Source of the DNA: Microbaculum marinum
GTDB taxonomy: Bacteria > Pseudomonadota > Alphaproteobacteria > Rhizobiales > Tepidamorphaceae
Direction: 5' to 3' (one strand)
DNA: 64,000 nucleotides
Assembly: GCF_042646165.1 (NCBI RefSeq)
Contig: NZ_JBHRTC010000025.1
In this document: piece after piece, positions 36,365 through 45,016 of the stretch
How positions within the stretch are numbered: the first letter of the stretch is position 1
How the letters are laid out: each line of letters starts with the position of its first letter
Made by a program: the position numbers and the translations under genes
The notes under the pieces: generated by a model
Seen by the model: only the letters and a program-made list of their open reading frames with translations
Told to the model about the DNA's origin: nothing
The model's database searches: none

Positions 36365-37237
36365 GTGACCAGATCCCTCGCCAACCTGACGCTGCTATTC
36401 GCTGCCTTTATCTGGGGCACCGCCTTCGTCGCGCAAGCCACGGCGATGCAGGATATCGGCCCGTTCCTGTTCACCGGCCTGCGGTTCATGCTCGCCGTGC
36501 CGGCGATCCTGCCGTTCGCGATCAGGGAGGCGCGGCGCAATCCGCCGATAGAACGCCGCAACCGCAGGCTGATCGTCCTCAACGGAGCAGCCTTCTTCCT
36601 GGGCACGATCCTTCAGCAGATCGGCATCCAGTTTACCAGCGTCACCAATGCCGGATTCCTGACGGGGATCTACGTGGTTCTCGTGCCGTTCGCGGCATGG
36701 GCGCTGTTCCGGTCGATGCCGCACAGGATCGTGTGGCCGGCCGCGGCGATTTCGCTCGTGGGAACGTTCCTGCTGAGCGGCGGCGGCCTCGTGCCGCTGG
36801 GGCTGGGCGACGTGCTGATCCTGGCCGGTTCGCTGTTCTGGGCAGCGCAAGTGGCCCTGCTGGGCCTGTTGATGGCGCGGACCGGTCGCCCGGTGACCGT
36901 CGCCGTCGCCCAGTTCGCGATCGGGGCGGTCCTGTCGCTGGCGATCGCGCCGCTGGTCGAGCCGATAGCGATAGACCGGATCGCGGCCGCCGGCGTCGAG
37001 ATCCTCTATGCGGGACTGCTGTCGGGAGGGATCGCCTACACGCTGCAGGCGATCGGCCAGCGCTGGACGCCCCCCGCCGACGCCGCGGTGATCCTGTCCT
37101 CAGAAGCCGTCTTCGCCGCCGTCGCCGGGGCGCTGATCATGGGCGACCGGCTGACGGCGGCGGGACTGGTCGGTGCAGGCCTGATCCTGGCGGCGATCCT
37201 GCTGGTGCAGCTGTGGCCGGGGCGAGGAAGGTCATAA
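36365..37237 (+). CDS. EamA/DMT family transporter
   Basis: 290 residues from GTG 36365; an ATG-initiated frame from 36215 would overlap the divergent methyltransferase gene and prefix an odd Cys-rich stretch. Ten hydrophobic helices occur in two EamA repeats, for example AAFIWGTAFVAQATAM early in the first and QRWTPPADAAVILSSEAVFAA in the second. It is likely an inner-membrane metabolite or drug exporter with an unknown substrate. A ribosome site is not evident. The AT-rich stretch begins directly after its stop. Confidence 0.8.
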   Translation: MTRSLANLTLLFAAFIWGTAFVAQATAMQDIGPFLFTGLRFMLAVPAILPFAIREARRNPPIERRNRRLIVLNGAAFFLGTILQQIGIQFTSVTNAGFLTGIYVVLVPFAAWALFRSMPHRIVWPAAAISLVGTFLLSGGGLVPLGLGDVLILAGSLFWAAQVALLGLLMARTGRPVTVAVAQFAIGAVLSLAIAPLVEPIAIDRIAAAGVEILYAGLLSGGIAYTLQAIGQRWTPPADAAVILSSEAVFAAVAGALIMGDRLTAAGLVGAGLILAAILLVQLWPGRGRS

Positions 37238-37440
37238 AGATGGTTAGAGATTAAAATGAAAGAAGATGAATCTTGTCTGTTATCCTGAGTGAATAATTTT
37301 ATTACGACGGAATGTATAGTTATTTTTTCTTGGAAAGATTTATAAAATAAGACAATATTTAAATATATGCTTTTCTAAAGAAGTTATTTCGTTTGAGGAA
37401 AATTGACTGATAAATATTATATGCGGTGCAGTCAGAGCCA
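37238..37440. other. AT-rich island after the EamA gene
   Basis: About 200 bases of markedly AT-rich sequence (long runs of A/T such as TTTATAAAATAAG) inside a strongly GC-rich region, with no coding potential. A TTGAGG (37393-37398) paired with TATTAT (37415-37420) over 16 bases could be a promoter pointing right toward the EF-G-like gene. It may otherwise be a remnant of a horizontally acquired or nucleoid-protein-bound segment. Confidence 0.6.
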
Positions 37441-37632
37441 TTTTTGAATGACGCGCCGCGGATATCGATCATTACTGTACCACGCAATCTGTCGATCACG
37501 CCTTCCTTAATATCTCCCCACTTGACGCCTCCCGCGTTTCGCTGGGACCATATCCTCAGGCGAGGTCATGGGCGGGCCTGGCCCTTCCAGCAAACATAAC
37601 GGCGGTCCGCCCGGCGAAGGGAGGGTTGCTGT

Positions 37633-39699
37633 ATGTCCGATACCAACGGAAGCGCAGGCGGCGGCAGATCAGGCGGGGCCGCCCGGTGTATCGCGCTGGT
37701 GGGCCCGTATCTGAGCGGCAAGACGACACTTCTGGAAAGCATCCTGGCGCGAACCGGGGCGATCACCCGACAGGGCAAGGTCGGCGACGGCAACACCGTG
37801 GGCGACGCCTCGCCGGAGGCCCGGGCTCACGGGATGAGCGTCGAGGTCAACGTCGCCACCACCGAGTTCATGGGCGACAGCTACACGTTCGTCGACTGCC
37901 CCGGCTCGATCGAATTCCTGCACGAGGCCCGCAACGTCATTCCGGCCGTCGACATGGCCGTGGTCGTCGCCGAGCTTGACGAGAAGAAGGCGCCGGCGCT
38001 GCAACTCATCCTCAAGGAGCTCGAGGACGCCGGCATCCCGCGACTGATCTTCCTCAACAAGGTCGACAGGGCGGAGGGCAATCCCCGCGACGCGCTGGAA
38101 TGGCTGCAGCCCGCCTCCACCCGGCCGCTGGTCATGCGCCAGCTGCCGCTGTGGGAGAACGATATCGTCACCGGCTTCATCGACCTGGCCCTGGAGCGCG
38201 CCTTCGTCTATCGCGAGCACGCCGAAAGCAAGGTCGTGGAGATGAGCGACGACGCCAGGGCCGAAGAGGTCGATGCGCGCTTCTCGATGCTGGAGAAGCT
38301 CGCCGACTACGACGACGACCTGATGGAGCAACTGCTCAGCGACGTCGAACCGCCGCGCGACAGGGTGTTCGACGACCTGACGAGCGAACTGCGGCAGGGA
38401 CTGATCGTCCCGGTTCTGATGGGGTCCGCAGAACGCGCCAACGGGATCCTGCGGCTGATGAAGGCGCTCCGCCACGAGGCGCCGTCGGTGGTCGAGACCG
38501 CCGAGCGGCTTGGCCTCGCCGCCGGATCCGGCGCCGTCGCCCAGATCCTCAAGACCTTCCACACCACCCATGGTGGCAAGCTGTCCGTGGCGCGGCTCCT
38601 GCGCGGCGCGCTGGCCGACGGCGATACGGTCTTCGGCGCCAGGGGCGGGGAGGAGCGGATCGGAGGGGTGTTCACGCTGAAGGGACAGGACACGACCAAG
38701 GCGGCCAGGGCCGTCGCCGGCGATACGGTCGGCCTGGGCCGGCTGGAGGGCATCGCCACCGGCGAAACCGTCTCTACGGACAAGGGGGTCGAGCAGCTCG
38801 TTGCCGTCGAGCCGCCCCAGCCCGTGCTCGGCAAGGCGGTCGAGGCAAAGGAGCGCAAGGACGAGGTCAAGCTGACCTCGGCGATCCACAAGATCATCGA
38901 CGAGGATCCCTCCCTGTCACTGCGGCACAACCAGGATGCCGGCGAGATGGTGCTGCTCGGGCAGGGGGAGATGCACCTGCGCGTCGCGCTGGAGCGGCTG
39001 ACGGGCAAGTTCGCCATCGACGTCCAGACGCACGAGCCGCGGATCGGCTACAAGGAGACGATCCGCAAGCCGGCGACGCAGCGCGGCCGGCACAAGAAGC
39101 AGTCCGGCGGTCACGGCCAGTTCGGCGACGTGGTGCTCGAGATCCGGCCGCTGCCGCGCGGAGCCGGATTCGAGTTCACCGACACGATCACCGGCGGGGT
39201 CGTGCCGAAGCAGTACATACCATCCGTGGAGTCGGGCGTGCGCGACTACCTCGGGTCGGGGCCGCTCGGCTTTCCGGTCGTCGACGTCGCCGTCAACCTG
39301 TCGGACGGCTCCTATCACACCGTGGATTCCTCCGACATGGCCTTCCGCACGGCAGGCCGCATCGGCATGAACGAGGGGATGCCGCAATGCTCGCCGGTGC
39401 TGCTGGAGCCGATCATGCATGTCGAGGTGATGGTGCCGTCGGAGGCGACCGCGAAGGTGAACACCATCGTCTCGCAGCGGCGCGGCCAGATCCTGGGCTT
39501 CGACGCGCGGCCGGGCTGGCCCGGATGGGACGTGGTGCAGGCGCAGATGCCGGAAGCGGAGATGCGCGACCTGATCGTCGAACTGAGGTCGGCGACGGCC
39601 GGCGTCGGCAGCTACGTGTGCCGGTTCGATCACCTGGCCGAGCTGACCGGCAAGCTCGCCGATCAGGTCATCGAGAGCCATCGGCAGGAAGCGGCATAG
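37633..39699 (+). CDS. Elongation factor G-like translational GTPase
   Basis: 688 residues with the EF-G domain order. The GTPase part shows P-loop GPYLSGKTT (about 24-32), G3 DCPGSIEF instead of the usual DTPGHVDF, and NKVD as G4. EF-G domains II-V follow, for example QSGGHGQFGDVVLEI and ...QRRGQILGFDARPGW. The switch I region is unlike canonical EF-G. Such EF-G-like proteins are paralogues seen in many bacteria; the role is uncertain, and the main fusA is expected elsewhere. GGGAGG precedes ATG 37633. MsrP lies 125 bases downstream on the same strand. Confidence 0.85.
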   Translation: MSDTNGSAGGGRSGGAARCIALVGPYLSGKTTLLESILARTGAITRQGKVGDGNTVGDASPEARAHGMSVEVNVATTEFMGDSYTFVDCPGSIEFLHEARNVIPAVDMAVVVAELDEKKAPALQLILKELEDAGIPRLIFLNKVDRAEGNPRDALEWLQPASTRPLVMRQLPLWENDIVTGFIDLALERAFVYREHAESKVVEMSDDARAEEVDARFSMLEKLADYDDDLMEQLLSDVEPPRDRVFDDLTSELRQGLIVPVLMGSAERANGILRLMKALRHEAPSVVETAERLGLAAGSGAVAQILKTFHTTHGGKLSVARLLRGALADGDTVFGARGGEERIGGVFTLKGQDTTKAARAVAGDTVGLGRLEGIATGETVSTDKGVEQLVAVEPPQPVLGKAVEAKERKDEVKLTSAIHKIIDEDPSLSLRHNQDAGEMVLLGQGEMHLRVALERLTGKFAIDVQTHEPRIGYKETIRKPATQRGRHKKQSGGHGQFGDVVLEIRPLPRGAGFEFTDTITGGVVPKQYIPSVESGVRDYLGSGPLGFPVVDVAVNLSDGSYHTVDSSDMAFRTAGRIGMNEGMPQCSPVLLEPIMHVEVMVPSEATAKVNTIVSQRRGQILGFDARPGWPGWDVVQAQMPEAEMRDLIVELRSATAGVGSYVCRFDHLAELTGKLADQVIESHRQEAA

Positions 39700-39824
39700 G
39701 CAGCCGCCATCCGCCAGGTCTGTCGCATGCCGGCGTGTCACACGTCCGTCGCGCAGGCGTGACTTGCCGTCGTGGCAGGTGCGGCGTAGTCCCGAATGGG
39801 CAAAGAATTCGGAGGACGATGTAC

Positions 39825-40784
39825 ATGCTTACCAAGAGCAAGCCCGGCTGGTGGATGCCTGAGGCGGCGGCGACGCCTGAGGACGTGTTCCTGAACCGGC
39901 GCGCCTTCATGGCCGCCAGCGGCGTCAGCATCGCCGGCGCGCTGGTGCCGGCGGGTATCGCACGCGCGGACGATGCGGACCCGACAGCGGATCTCTATCC
40001 GGCCCCGCACAACGAGAGCTTCGAGCTCGAGCGGGAGGTTACGCCGGAGAAGTACAACCTCAACTTCAACAATTTCTACGAGTTCGGATCCCACAAGCAA
40101 ATCGCCGGCGCTGCCCAGAAGCTCGAAATCCGTCCCTGGGAGGTGAGAATCGACGGGGATGTGGAATCCGAGTTGACGGTGGGGATCGATGATCTGATCC
40201 GCAGGATGCCGCTCGAAGAGCGCCTCTACCGGCACCGCTGCGTCGAGGCATGGTCGATGGCCGTGCCCTGGACGGGTTTTCCCATGCGCAGTCTCGTCGA
40301 CTTCGCGAAGCCGCTATCCAGGGGCAGATACGTGCGGATGGAAACTTTCATGGATCCGCAGATGGCGCCCGGGCAGCGGCAGGCGTGGTATCCGTGGCCC
40401 TATGTCGAAGGGCTGACCATCGAGGAGGCCACCAACGACCTGACCTTCCTCGTCACGGGAGCCTACGGCAAGCCCGTCGCAAAGCAGATGGGAGCGCCGC
40501 TGAGACTGGCGACGCCGTGGAAGTACGGCTTCAAGTCGATCAAGTCGATCGTCCGGTTCACCTTCACCGAAGACCGGCCAAGGGGCATGTGGGAAGCGCT
40601 TCAGGAGAGCGAGTACGGCTTCTGGGCGAACGTCAATCCGGACGTGCCGCACCCGCGCTGGAGCCAGGCCACCGAAGAAGTGCTCGGCACCGGAGAACGG
40701 GTGCCGACCATGCTCTTCAACGGATACGGCGACTACGTCGCGGGCCTCTACACCGGCTATGAAGGCGAGAAGCTATACATGTGA
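39825..40784 (+). CDS. msrP: Protein-methionine-sulfoxide reductase catalytic subunit MsrP (YedY)
   Basis: 319 residues from ATG 39825, with GGAGG nine bases upstream (an ATG at 39819 is too close to that site). The twin-arginine signal NRRAFMAASGVS is near the N-terminus. The molybdopterin-binding Cys139 sits in HRCVEAWSMAVPWTGFP, a hallmark of YedY, and WYPWPYVEGLTIEEA is also typical. MsrP repairs oxidised methionines on periplasmic proteins with electrons from the haem membrane protein MsrQ. No msrQ is adjacent here; a minus-strand permease follows ten bases later. Confidence 0.9.
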   Translation: MLTKSKPGWWMPEAAATPEDVFLNRRAFMAASGVSIAGALVPAGIARADDADPTADLYPAPHNESFELEREVTPEKYNLNFNNFYEFGSHKQIAGAAQKLEIRPWEVRIDGDVESELTVGIDDLIRRMPLEERLYRHRCVEAWSMAVPWTGFPMRSLVDFAKPLSRGRYVRMETFMDPQMAPGQRQAWYPWPYVEGLTIEEATNDLTFLVTGAYGKPVAKQMGAPLRLATPWKYGFKSIKSIVRFTFTEDRPRGMWEALQESEYGFWANVNPDVPHPRWSQATEEVLGTGERVPTMLFNGYGDYVAGLYTGYEGEKLYM

Positions 40785-40793
40785 TGGGCGAGC

Positions 40794-41825
40794 CTAGCCC
40801 AGGAGGGGAGTTGCCGCCCATCCTGCCAGCATGGCGCCCAGCACCGCCAGGGTTGCGTAAAGGCAGACCACCGGCAGGCGCACCAGAGCAAAGACCGGCA
40901 CGATCGCCCAGGCGCTGGTGATTCCGCCGGCGATGAGGAAGGACAGGGCGGCCGCCGGATCCATGCCGGAGTCGATCAGGCCGCGCACGAGGGGCAGCGC
41001 AGCGTATCCGTCGAGATAGATCGGGGCGCCGACGATCGTCGCCAGCGGCACGGCCCAGCGCTCTCCAGATCCGACGAGTCCCGCCACGACGTCGTCCGGC
41101 AGCCAGGCCTTCATGAAGAATTCCGCGACGAAGGCTGCGGCAAGCCACGGCAGCATCAGTTTCACCGCGCCGATCGCACTGGTGCGGAATTCGGTCCGTC
41201 GGGCCGCCATTGTCCAGAACCGCCAATGCACGTCCGTACCAGCGCCGGCGCCGCAGGCGCCGGACGTGACCGCGTTCGGTTTGACGGGATTGCGCAGTCC
41301 GCCGGCTGCGACGACACCGTAAGTGATCCCTCCGCCAAAGAGTCCAATGGCGAAAGCCGCCACGGTTTTCGCAATCGCAAACGGAATGCCGAGCGTAGCC
41401 GCGGTAATGGCCAGCATGCCCGGGTCCGTAATGGGAGAGGACAGCCAGAAGGCCATGATCGGCGCCAGCGGCACGCCGGCACCGAGTAGTCCCGCGACCA
41501 GCGGCAGCACGGTGATGCCGCAGACAGGCGTGAGAGCCCCGATCCCCGATGCGAGCACGATCATCCGAACCGGCCGCCCGGCAAACGCGGTCGCGATCAG
41601 GTTGGCGGCGCCGGTGGCGTTGGCATATGCGACGAGCACGGCTCCGATGAGGATGACCGGGGAAATCGCCACGAGGTTCGTTGCGGCGAACGCGGCCGCA
41701 TCCAGCCATGTCCGCGGGGACTGCAGCACTCCCAGACCGACAAGGAGGCCGGCGATCGAGAGCACCAAAGGTCTCAATCCGGCTCGCGGTCTCGGCAGCG
41801 ATGAAAGGACGGGTTGATTTGCCAT
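40794..41825 (-). CDS. Permease, YraQ/DUF318-like family
   Basis: 343 residues with 9-10 hydrophobic helices. Key text includes GALTPVCGITVLPLVAGLL and SSPITDPGMLAITAATLG in the first half, and APIYLDGYAALPLVRGLI with FLIAGGITSAWAIVPVFAL in the second: two inverted repeats as in the YraQ/ArsP-like permeases. Members are thought to export small organic or metalloid compounds; the Cys in TPVCG fits ArsP-type active sites. The substrate is uncertain. It is divergent from a LysR gene 49 bases away, which probably controls it. Confidence 0.8.
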   Translation of the reverse strand: MANQPVLSSLPRPRAGLRPLVLSIAGLLVGLGVLQSPRTWLDAAAFAATNLVAISPVILIGAVLVAYANATGAANLIATAFAGRPVRMIVLASGIGALTPVCGITVLPLVAGLLGAGVPLAPIMAFWLSSPITDPGMLAITAATLGIPFAIAKTVAAFAIGLFGGGITYGVVAAGGLRNPVKPNAVTSGACGAGAGTDVHWRFWTMAARRTEFRTSAIGAVKLMLPWLAAAFVAEFFMKAWLPDDVVAGLVGSGERWAVPLATIVGAPIYLDGYAALPLVRGLIDSGMDPAAALSFLIAGGITSAWAIVPVFALVRLPVVCLYATLAVLGAMLAGWAATPLLG

Positions 41826-41874
41826 CACCGGTAAGATCGAGCAGGTGTGGCGATCGATCAAACGAATAGTTATC

Positions 41875-42762
41875 ATGACACATATGAAGAAAAGCGAACG
41901 CTCGATCGGTGGAGTCGACAGCGACCTTCTGCGCACGTTCCTCGCCGTCGCGGACCAACAGAGCGTGTCCAGGGCAAGCCGGCAGATCGGCAGAACCCAG
42001 TCGGCGGTCAGCGTACAGGTGCGCAAGCTCGAAGAGGCCCTGCAGGTCCGCCTGTTCGAAAGGCAGGCGCGAGGCGTTGCGCTGACCGATTCCGGCACGC
42101 TCCTGCTGCCGGCGGCGCGGCGGGCGATCGCAGAAATCGACGGTATCCGCGACCTGTTCGCCGAGCCGTTGGCGGGTCGGATCAGGATCGGCATTCCGGA
42201 TGACTACGGTACCGACGTGCTGGAACGGATCCTGGCAGGCTTTACGACCCGCCACGAGCGGGTCGAAGTCTCGATGCGATTTGGTAACAGCAGCGCGTAT
42301 CCCGACGCCCTGGCTCGCGGAGACTTGGATCTCGCCGTCTACGCGGCGGAAGGGAGGGCCGACGACCGAAATCGCCTGTTCCTCGAGCAGACGGTATGGG
42401 CGGCCCGGGACGACTGGACACTGCCACGGGGCCACCCGGTGCCTCTCGCCCTCTTCGATCAGGCCTGCTGGTGGCGGGATGCAGCGATGACGGCGCTGTC
42501 GGAGGCGGGCATCAGCTACCGGGTTGCCGTGACGAGCGAGAGCGTCGCAGGCGTCAAGGCGGCCATCCGCACCGGGCTTGCCGTCGCAATGATCGCGGAG
42601 ACGGCGCTGGAGCCCGGAATGCGCGTCCTGGACGGAAGGATGAGCTTCCCCGGGCTTCCCTCCTCGTCGCTCGTGCTCGGCCGCAGCAGCGGCGCCGACA
42701 GCGATGCGGTGACGGCGATGGAAACGGCCATACGGGACGGCTTCGTCGGCTTGAAGGGCTGA
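41875..42762 (+). CDS. LysR-family transcriptional regulator (divergent from permease)
   Basis: About 295 residues from ATG 41875 (ATG 41884 is also possible). The N-terminal winged HTH (DSDLLRTFLAVADQQSVSRA, then RTQSAVSVQVRKLEEALQVRLFER) is canonical. A periplasmic-binding-protein-like effector domain follows from about 90. Divergent placement with only 49 bases to the permease gene is the classic LysR arrangement, so I infer it regulates the permease in response to its substrate. The 41853-41880 stretch includes GATCGATC and ATAGTTATCATGA, possible binding sites. Confidence 0.87.
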   Translation: MTHMKKSERSIGGVDSDLLRTFLAVADQQSVSRASRQIGRTQSAVSVQVRKLEEALQVRLFERQARGVALTDSGTLLLPAARRAIAEIDGIRDLFAEPLAGRIRIGIPDDYGTDVLERILAGFTTRHERVEVSMRFGNSSAYPDALARGDLDLAVYAAEGRADDRNRLFLEQTVWAARDDWTLPRGHPVPLALFDQACWWRDAAMTALSEAGISYRVAVTSESVAGVKAAIRTGLAVAMIAETALEPGMRVLDGRMSFPGLPSSSLVLGRSSGADSDAVTAMETAIRDGFVGLKG

Positions 42763-42815
42763 GGAGGCGATGCCCGACCGCTGGCTATTGCGCTGCACGA
42801 TATTTCATCGCAGCG

Positions 42816-42848
42816 AAAAAAAAGCCGGATCGCAGAAGCGATCCGGCT
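42816..42848 (-). terminator. Rho-independent terminator of the sRNA
   Basis: AGCCGGATCGC and GCGATCCGGCT pair perfectly around a four-base loop and are followed on the minus strand by eight T residues. On the plus strand it could also end the LysR transcript (stop 42762). Confidence 0.85.
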
Positions 42849-42971
42849 ATTTAGTCGATTATCTCGCAAGGGGGGATTCGCGAGAAAATCGCCTTCCAGA
42901 GGGGAACAGCTGACCGCATCGAGGTTTGGCGCCGGGAGGAGGTAGCGCCGCACCTTGCTGCCTACAGCTTG
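42816..42971 (-). ncRNA. Candidate AbcR/alpha-r15-like small RNA beside the LsrB/VtlR-like gene
   Basis: Minus-strand unit of about 155 nt: a promoter (42978-43006), two hairpins and a terminator. The first hairpin (42928-42949, arms GGCGC/GCGCC) presents CCTCCTCCC in its loop; the second (42856-42891) presents CCCCCC. Both are anti-Shine-Dalgarno-like. It lies about 90 bases downstream of the LsrB/VtlR-like regulator, on the same strand. In Sinorhizobium the AbcR sRNAs lie next to lsrB, and in Brucella VtlR activates abcR2, so position suggests an AbcR homologue. Sequence identity was not tested. The short open frames across it look like chance. Confidence 0.65.
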
Positions 42972-42977
42972 ATCAGA

Positions 42978-43006
42978 CATATGGCGTGATATTCGGCATC
43001 GCACAA
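42978..43006 (-). promoter_or_regulatory. Promoter of the 42816-42971 sRNA
   Basis: Minus strand TTGTGC (43001-43006) and CATATG (42978-42983) with a 17-base spacer; transcription would start near 42971. Confidence 0.5.
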
Positions 43007-43060
43007 CGGGGCGCGGCGCATGTCAGCCATGATCGATGCTCATGGCTTTGCTGCAAGCGA

Positions 43061-43951
43061 TCAGAACTTCCAGCCGCGCGCCTTGGCCAGCAGAAAATCC
43101 CTGAACACGTTGATCCGCGCCGTATCCTTCAGTTCCTCCGGATAGACGAGATAGGTGTCGAAGCAGGGGATCTCCTCCTCCGGCAGCAACAGGACGAGGC
43201 TCGAACCCTGGTCGATGAGGTAGTCCGGCAACACGGCAATGCCGATTCCCGCGTCGACCGCGCGCCGAATCCCGTGGGTGGTGTTTACCCGTAGTGCCGG
43301 CGTACGCGGCTCGCCTTCCGGACGTCCGATCGTCTCCAGCCAATTGATATCCCTGAAGTAAGAGGGCGAGGGGTCGCCGAAGGTGATGATCCGGTGCTTG
43401 TCCAGGTCGGCGACCGTGCGGGGCGTGCCGTAGCGCTTGAGATACTCGGGTGAGGCGTAGACGTGGAAGTGGACCGTGAACAGGCGACGCATGATCAGGT
43501 CGGGCTGCACGGGCTGGCGCAGCCGAATCGCCACGTCGGCCTGACGCATCGACAGGTCGAGCTCGCTGTCGTCGAGGATCATCTGCAGATGAATATCGGG
43601 GTAGAGCTCGACGAATTCGCGCAGACGCGGCGTCAGCCACGTCGTACCCAGGGCCAGCGTGGTCGTCACCTTCAGGTCGCCGCGCGGCTTCTCGCGGGAG
43701 TCGGTCAGCCGCGTGCGCACCGATTCGAGCTGCATGAACACGTCGTGCGCCGTGCGGTAGAGGAGCTCGCCCTGTTCGGTGAGGATCAGGCCACGCGCGT
43801 GGCGGTGAAACAGCGGCGCCTTCAACTCGTGCTCGAGCGCGCTGACCTGGCGGCTGACCGCCGACTGACTCAATCCAAGCGCTTCGCCGGCATGCGTGAA
43901 GCTGCCAGCGTCCGCCGCGGCATGGAAAATGCGCAGCTTGTCCCAGTCCAT
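43061..43951 (-). CDS. lsrB: LysR-family regulator, LsrB/VtlR-like
   Basis: 296 residues, a standard LysR protein: N-terminal HTH (FHAAADAGSFTHAGEALGLS, then QSAVSRQVSALEHELKAPLF) and an effector domain containing VTTTLALGTTWLTPRL. The 56-base gap to trxB on the same strand, and an sRNA just downstream, match the lsrB-trxB neighbourhood of Sinorhizobium and the vtlR locus of Brucella. LsrB/VtlR regulators respond to redox or fucose-linked signals and control envelope and sRNA genes. The symbol is by neighbourhood and family resemblance; the redox Cys residues of LsrB were not checked (one Cys, in IPCFDTY, is visible). Confidence 0.75.
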   Translation of the reverse strand: MDWDKLRIFHAAADAGSFTHAGEALGLSQSAVSRQVSALEHELKAPLFHRHARGLILTEQGELLYRTAHDVFMQLESVRTRLTDSREKPRGDLKVTTTLALGTTWLTPRLREFVELYPDIHLQMILDDSELDLSMRQADVAIRLRQPVQPDLIMRRLFTVHFHVYASPEYLKRYGTPRTVADLDKHRIITFGDPSPSYFRDINWLETIGRPEGEPRTPALRVNTTHGIRRAVDAGIGIAVLPDYLIDQGSSLVLLLPEEEIPCFDTYLVYPEELKDTARINVFRDFLLAKARGWKF

Positions 43952-44007
43952 CTCAAGGCACTCCCCCCATCAGGCAGGAATTCTACTACAAGCTACACGG
44001 ATTCGTC

Positions 44008-44967
44008 TTATTCCGCGGCAGCGCGTTCCTGCACTTCCGCAAGGTAGCGCTCCGCGTCGAGCGCCGCCATGCAGCCCATGCCCGCCGCGGTTACGGCCTG
44101 CCGGTAGGTTTCGTCTGTCACGTCGCCGGCGGCGAACACGCCCGGTATGCTCGTATTCGTCGTGCCGGGCTCGGTGATGATATAGCCGTTCGCCCGCATA
44201 TCGACCTTGCCCCTGAACACTTCCGTGGCCGGGGCATGGCCGATCGCGACGAAGACACCATCGAAGTTGCGGTCACTGGTCGAACCGGTGTGGACGTTCT
44301 TCAACCGCACGCCCGTGACGCCCGGGGGAGTATCGGTACCGACGATCTCCTCCACCACGGTGTCCCAGATCACCTCGACCTTTTCGTGCTTGAACAGTCG
44401 ATCCTGCAGGATCTTCTCGGCGCGGAAACTGTCGCGGCGATGTGCAATGGTGACCTTGGAGGCGAAATTTGTCAGGAAGAGCGCCTCTTCGACTGCGGTG
44501 TTGCCGCCGCCGACCACGAGCACTTCCTTGCCTCGGTAAAAGAAACCGTCGCAGGTGGCGCAGGCGGAGACGCCGAACCCCTTGAACTTCTGCTCGGACG
44601 GCAGGCCAAGCCACTTGGCCTGGGCACCGGTCGCTATGATGATCGCGCCCGCCACGTACTCGTCACCGGAATCGCCTGTGAGCCGGAACGGCCGGCGGGT
44701 AAAGTCGACATCGACGATATGGTCGCGGATCAGCGTGGTGCCGACGTGAGAGGCCTGCCTCTCCATCTGCTCCATCAGCCACGGTCCCTGTATGACGTCG
44801 GCAAATCCCGGGTAGTTCTCCACGTCTGTCGTGATCGTGAGCTGCCCGCCGGGCTCGAGACCCTGGATCAGGATCGGCTCGAGCATGGCGCGCGCCGCAT
44901 AGATCGCAGCGGTATATCCGGCCGGTCCCGAGCCGATGATGATGACTTTGGAGCTGTGATGAGGCAT
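44008..44967 (-). CDS. trxB: Thioredoxin-disulfide reductase
   Basis: 319 residues, typical length. FAD-binding IIIGSGPAGYTAAIYAARA is N-terminal, the redox-active CATC (Cys136, Cys139) lies in GVSACATCDGFFYRGK, and the NADPH-binding VLVVGGGNTAVEEALFL follows. The C-terminal FAD motif is GVFAAGDVTD. It transfers electrons from NADPH to thioredoxin in the cytoplasm. The LysR gene lies 56 bases downstream, and the 2OG-oxygenase gene 49 bases upstream, both on the same strand. Confidence 0.95.
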   Translation of the reverse strand: MPHHSSKVIIIGSGPAGYTAAIYAARAMLEPILIQGLEPGGQLTITTDVENYPGFADVIQGPWLMEQMERQASHVGTTLIRDHIVDVDFTRRPFRLTGDSGDEYVAGAIIIATGAQAKWLGLPSEQKFKGFGVSACATCDGFFYRGKEVLVVGGGNTAVEEALFLTNFASKVTIAHRRDSFRAEKILQDRLFKHEKVEVIWDTVVEEIVGTDTPPGVTGVRLKNVHTGSTSDRNFDGVFVAIGHAPATEVFRGKVDMRANGYIITEPGTTNTSIPGVFAAGDVTDETYRQAVTAAGMGCMAALDAERYLAEVQERAAAE

Positions 44968-45016
44968 GGCGCGTCCGTTGCGTACTGTCTCGTTCCGTAC
45001 GGAGTGAGGGGGCGCC

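Noticed and set aside
38100..40784. An 894-codon plus-strand open frame
   Set aside because: Runs out of frame through the EF-G-like gene and only at its 3' end coincides with the MsrP frame; the real gene starts at 39825.
42816..42971. 6S RNA as identity of the second sRNA
   Set aside because: Length is right, but there is no long rod with a central bubble; instead there are separate hairpins with C-rich loops and an intrinsic terminator.
42516..43004. A 162-codon minus-strand frame overlapping the second sRNA
   Set aside because: No ribosome site, and it runs through a strong terminator with eight T residues; an RNA gene is the better reading.
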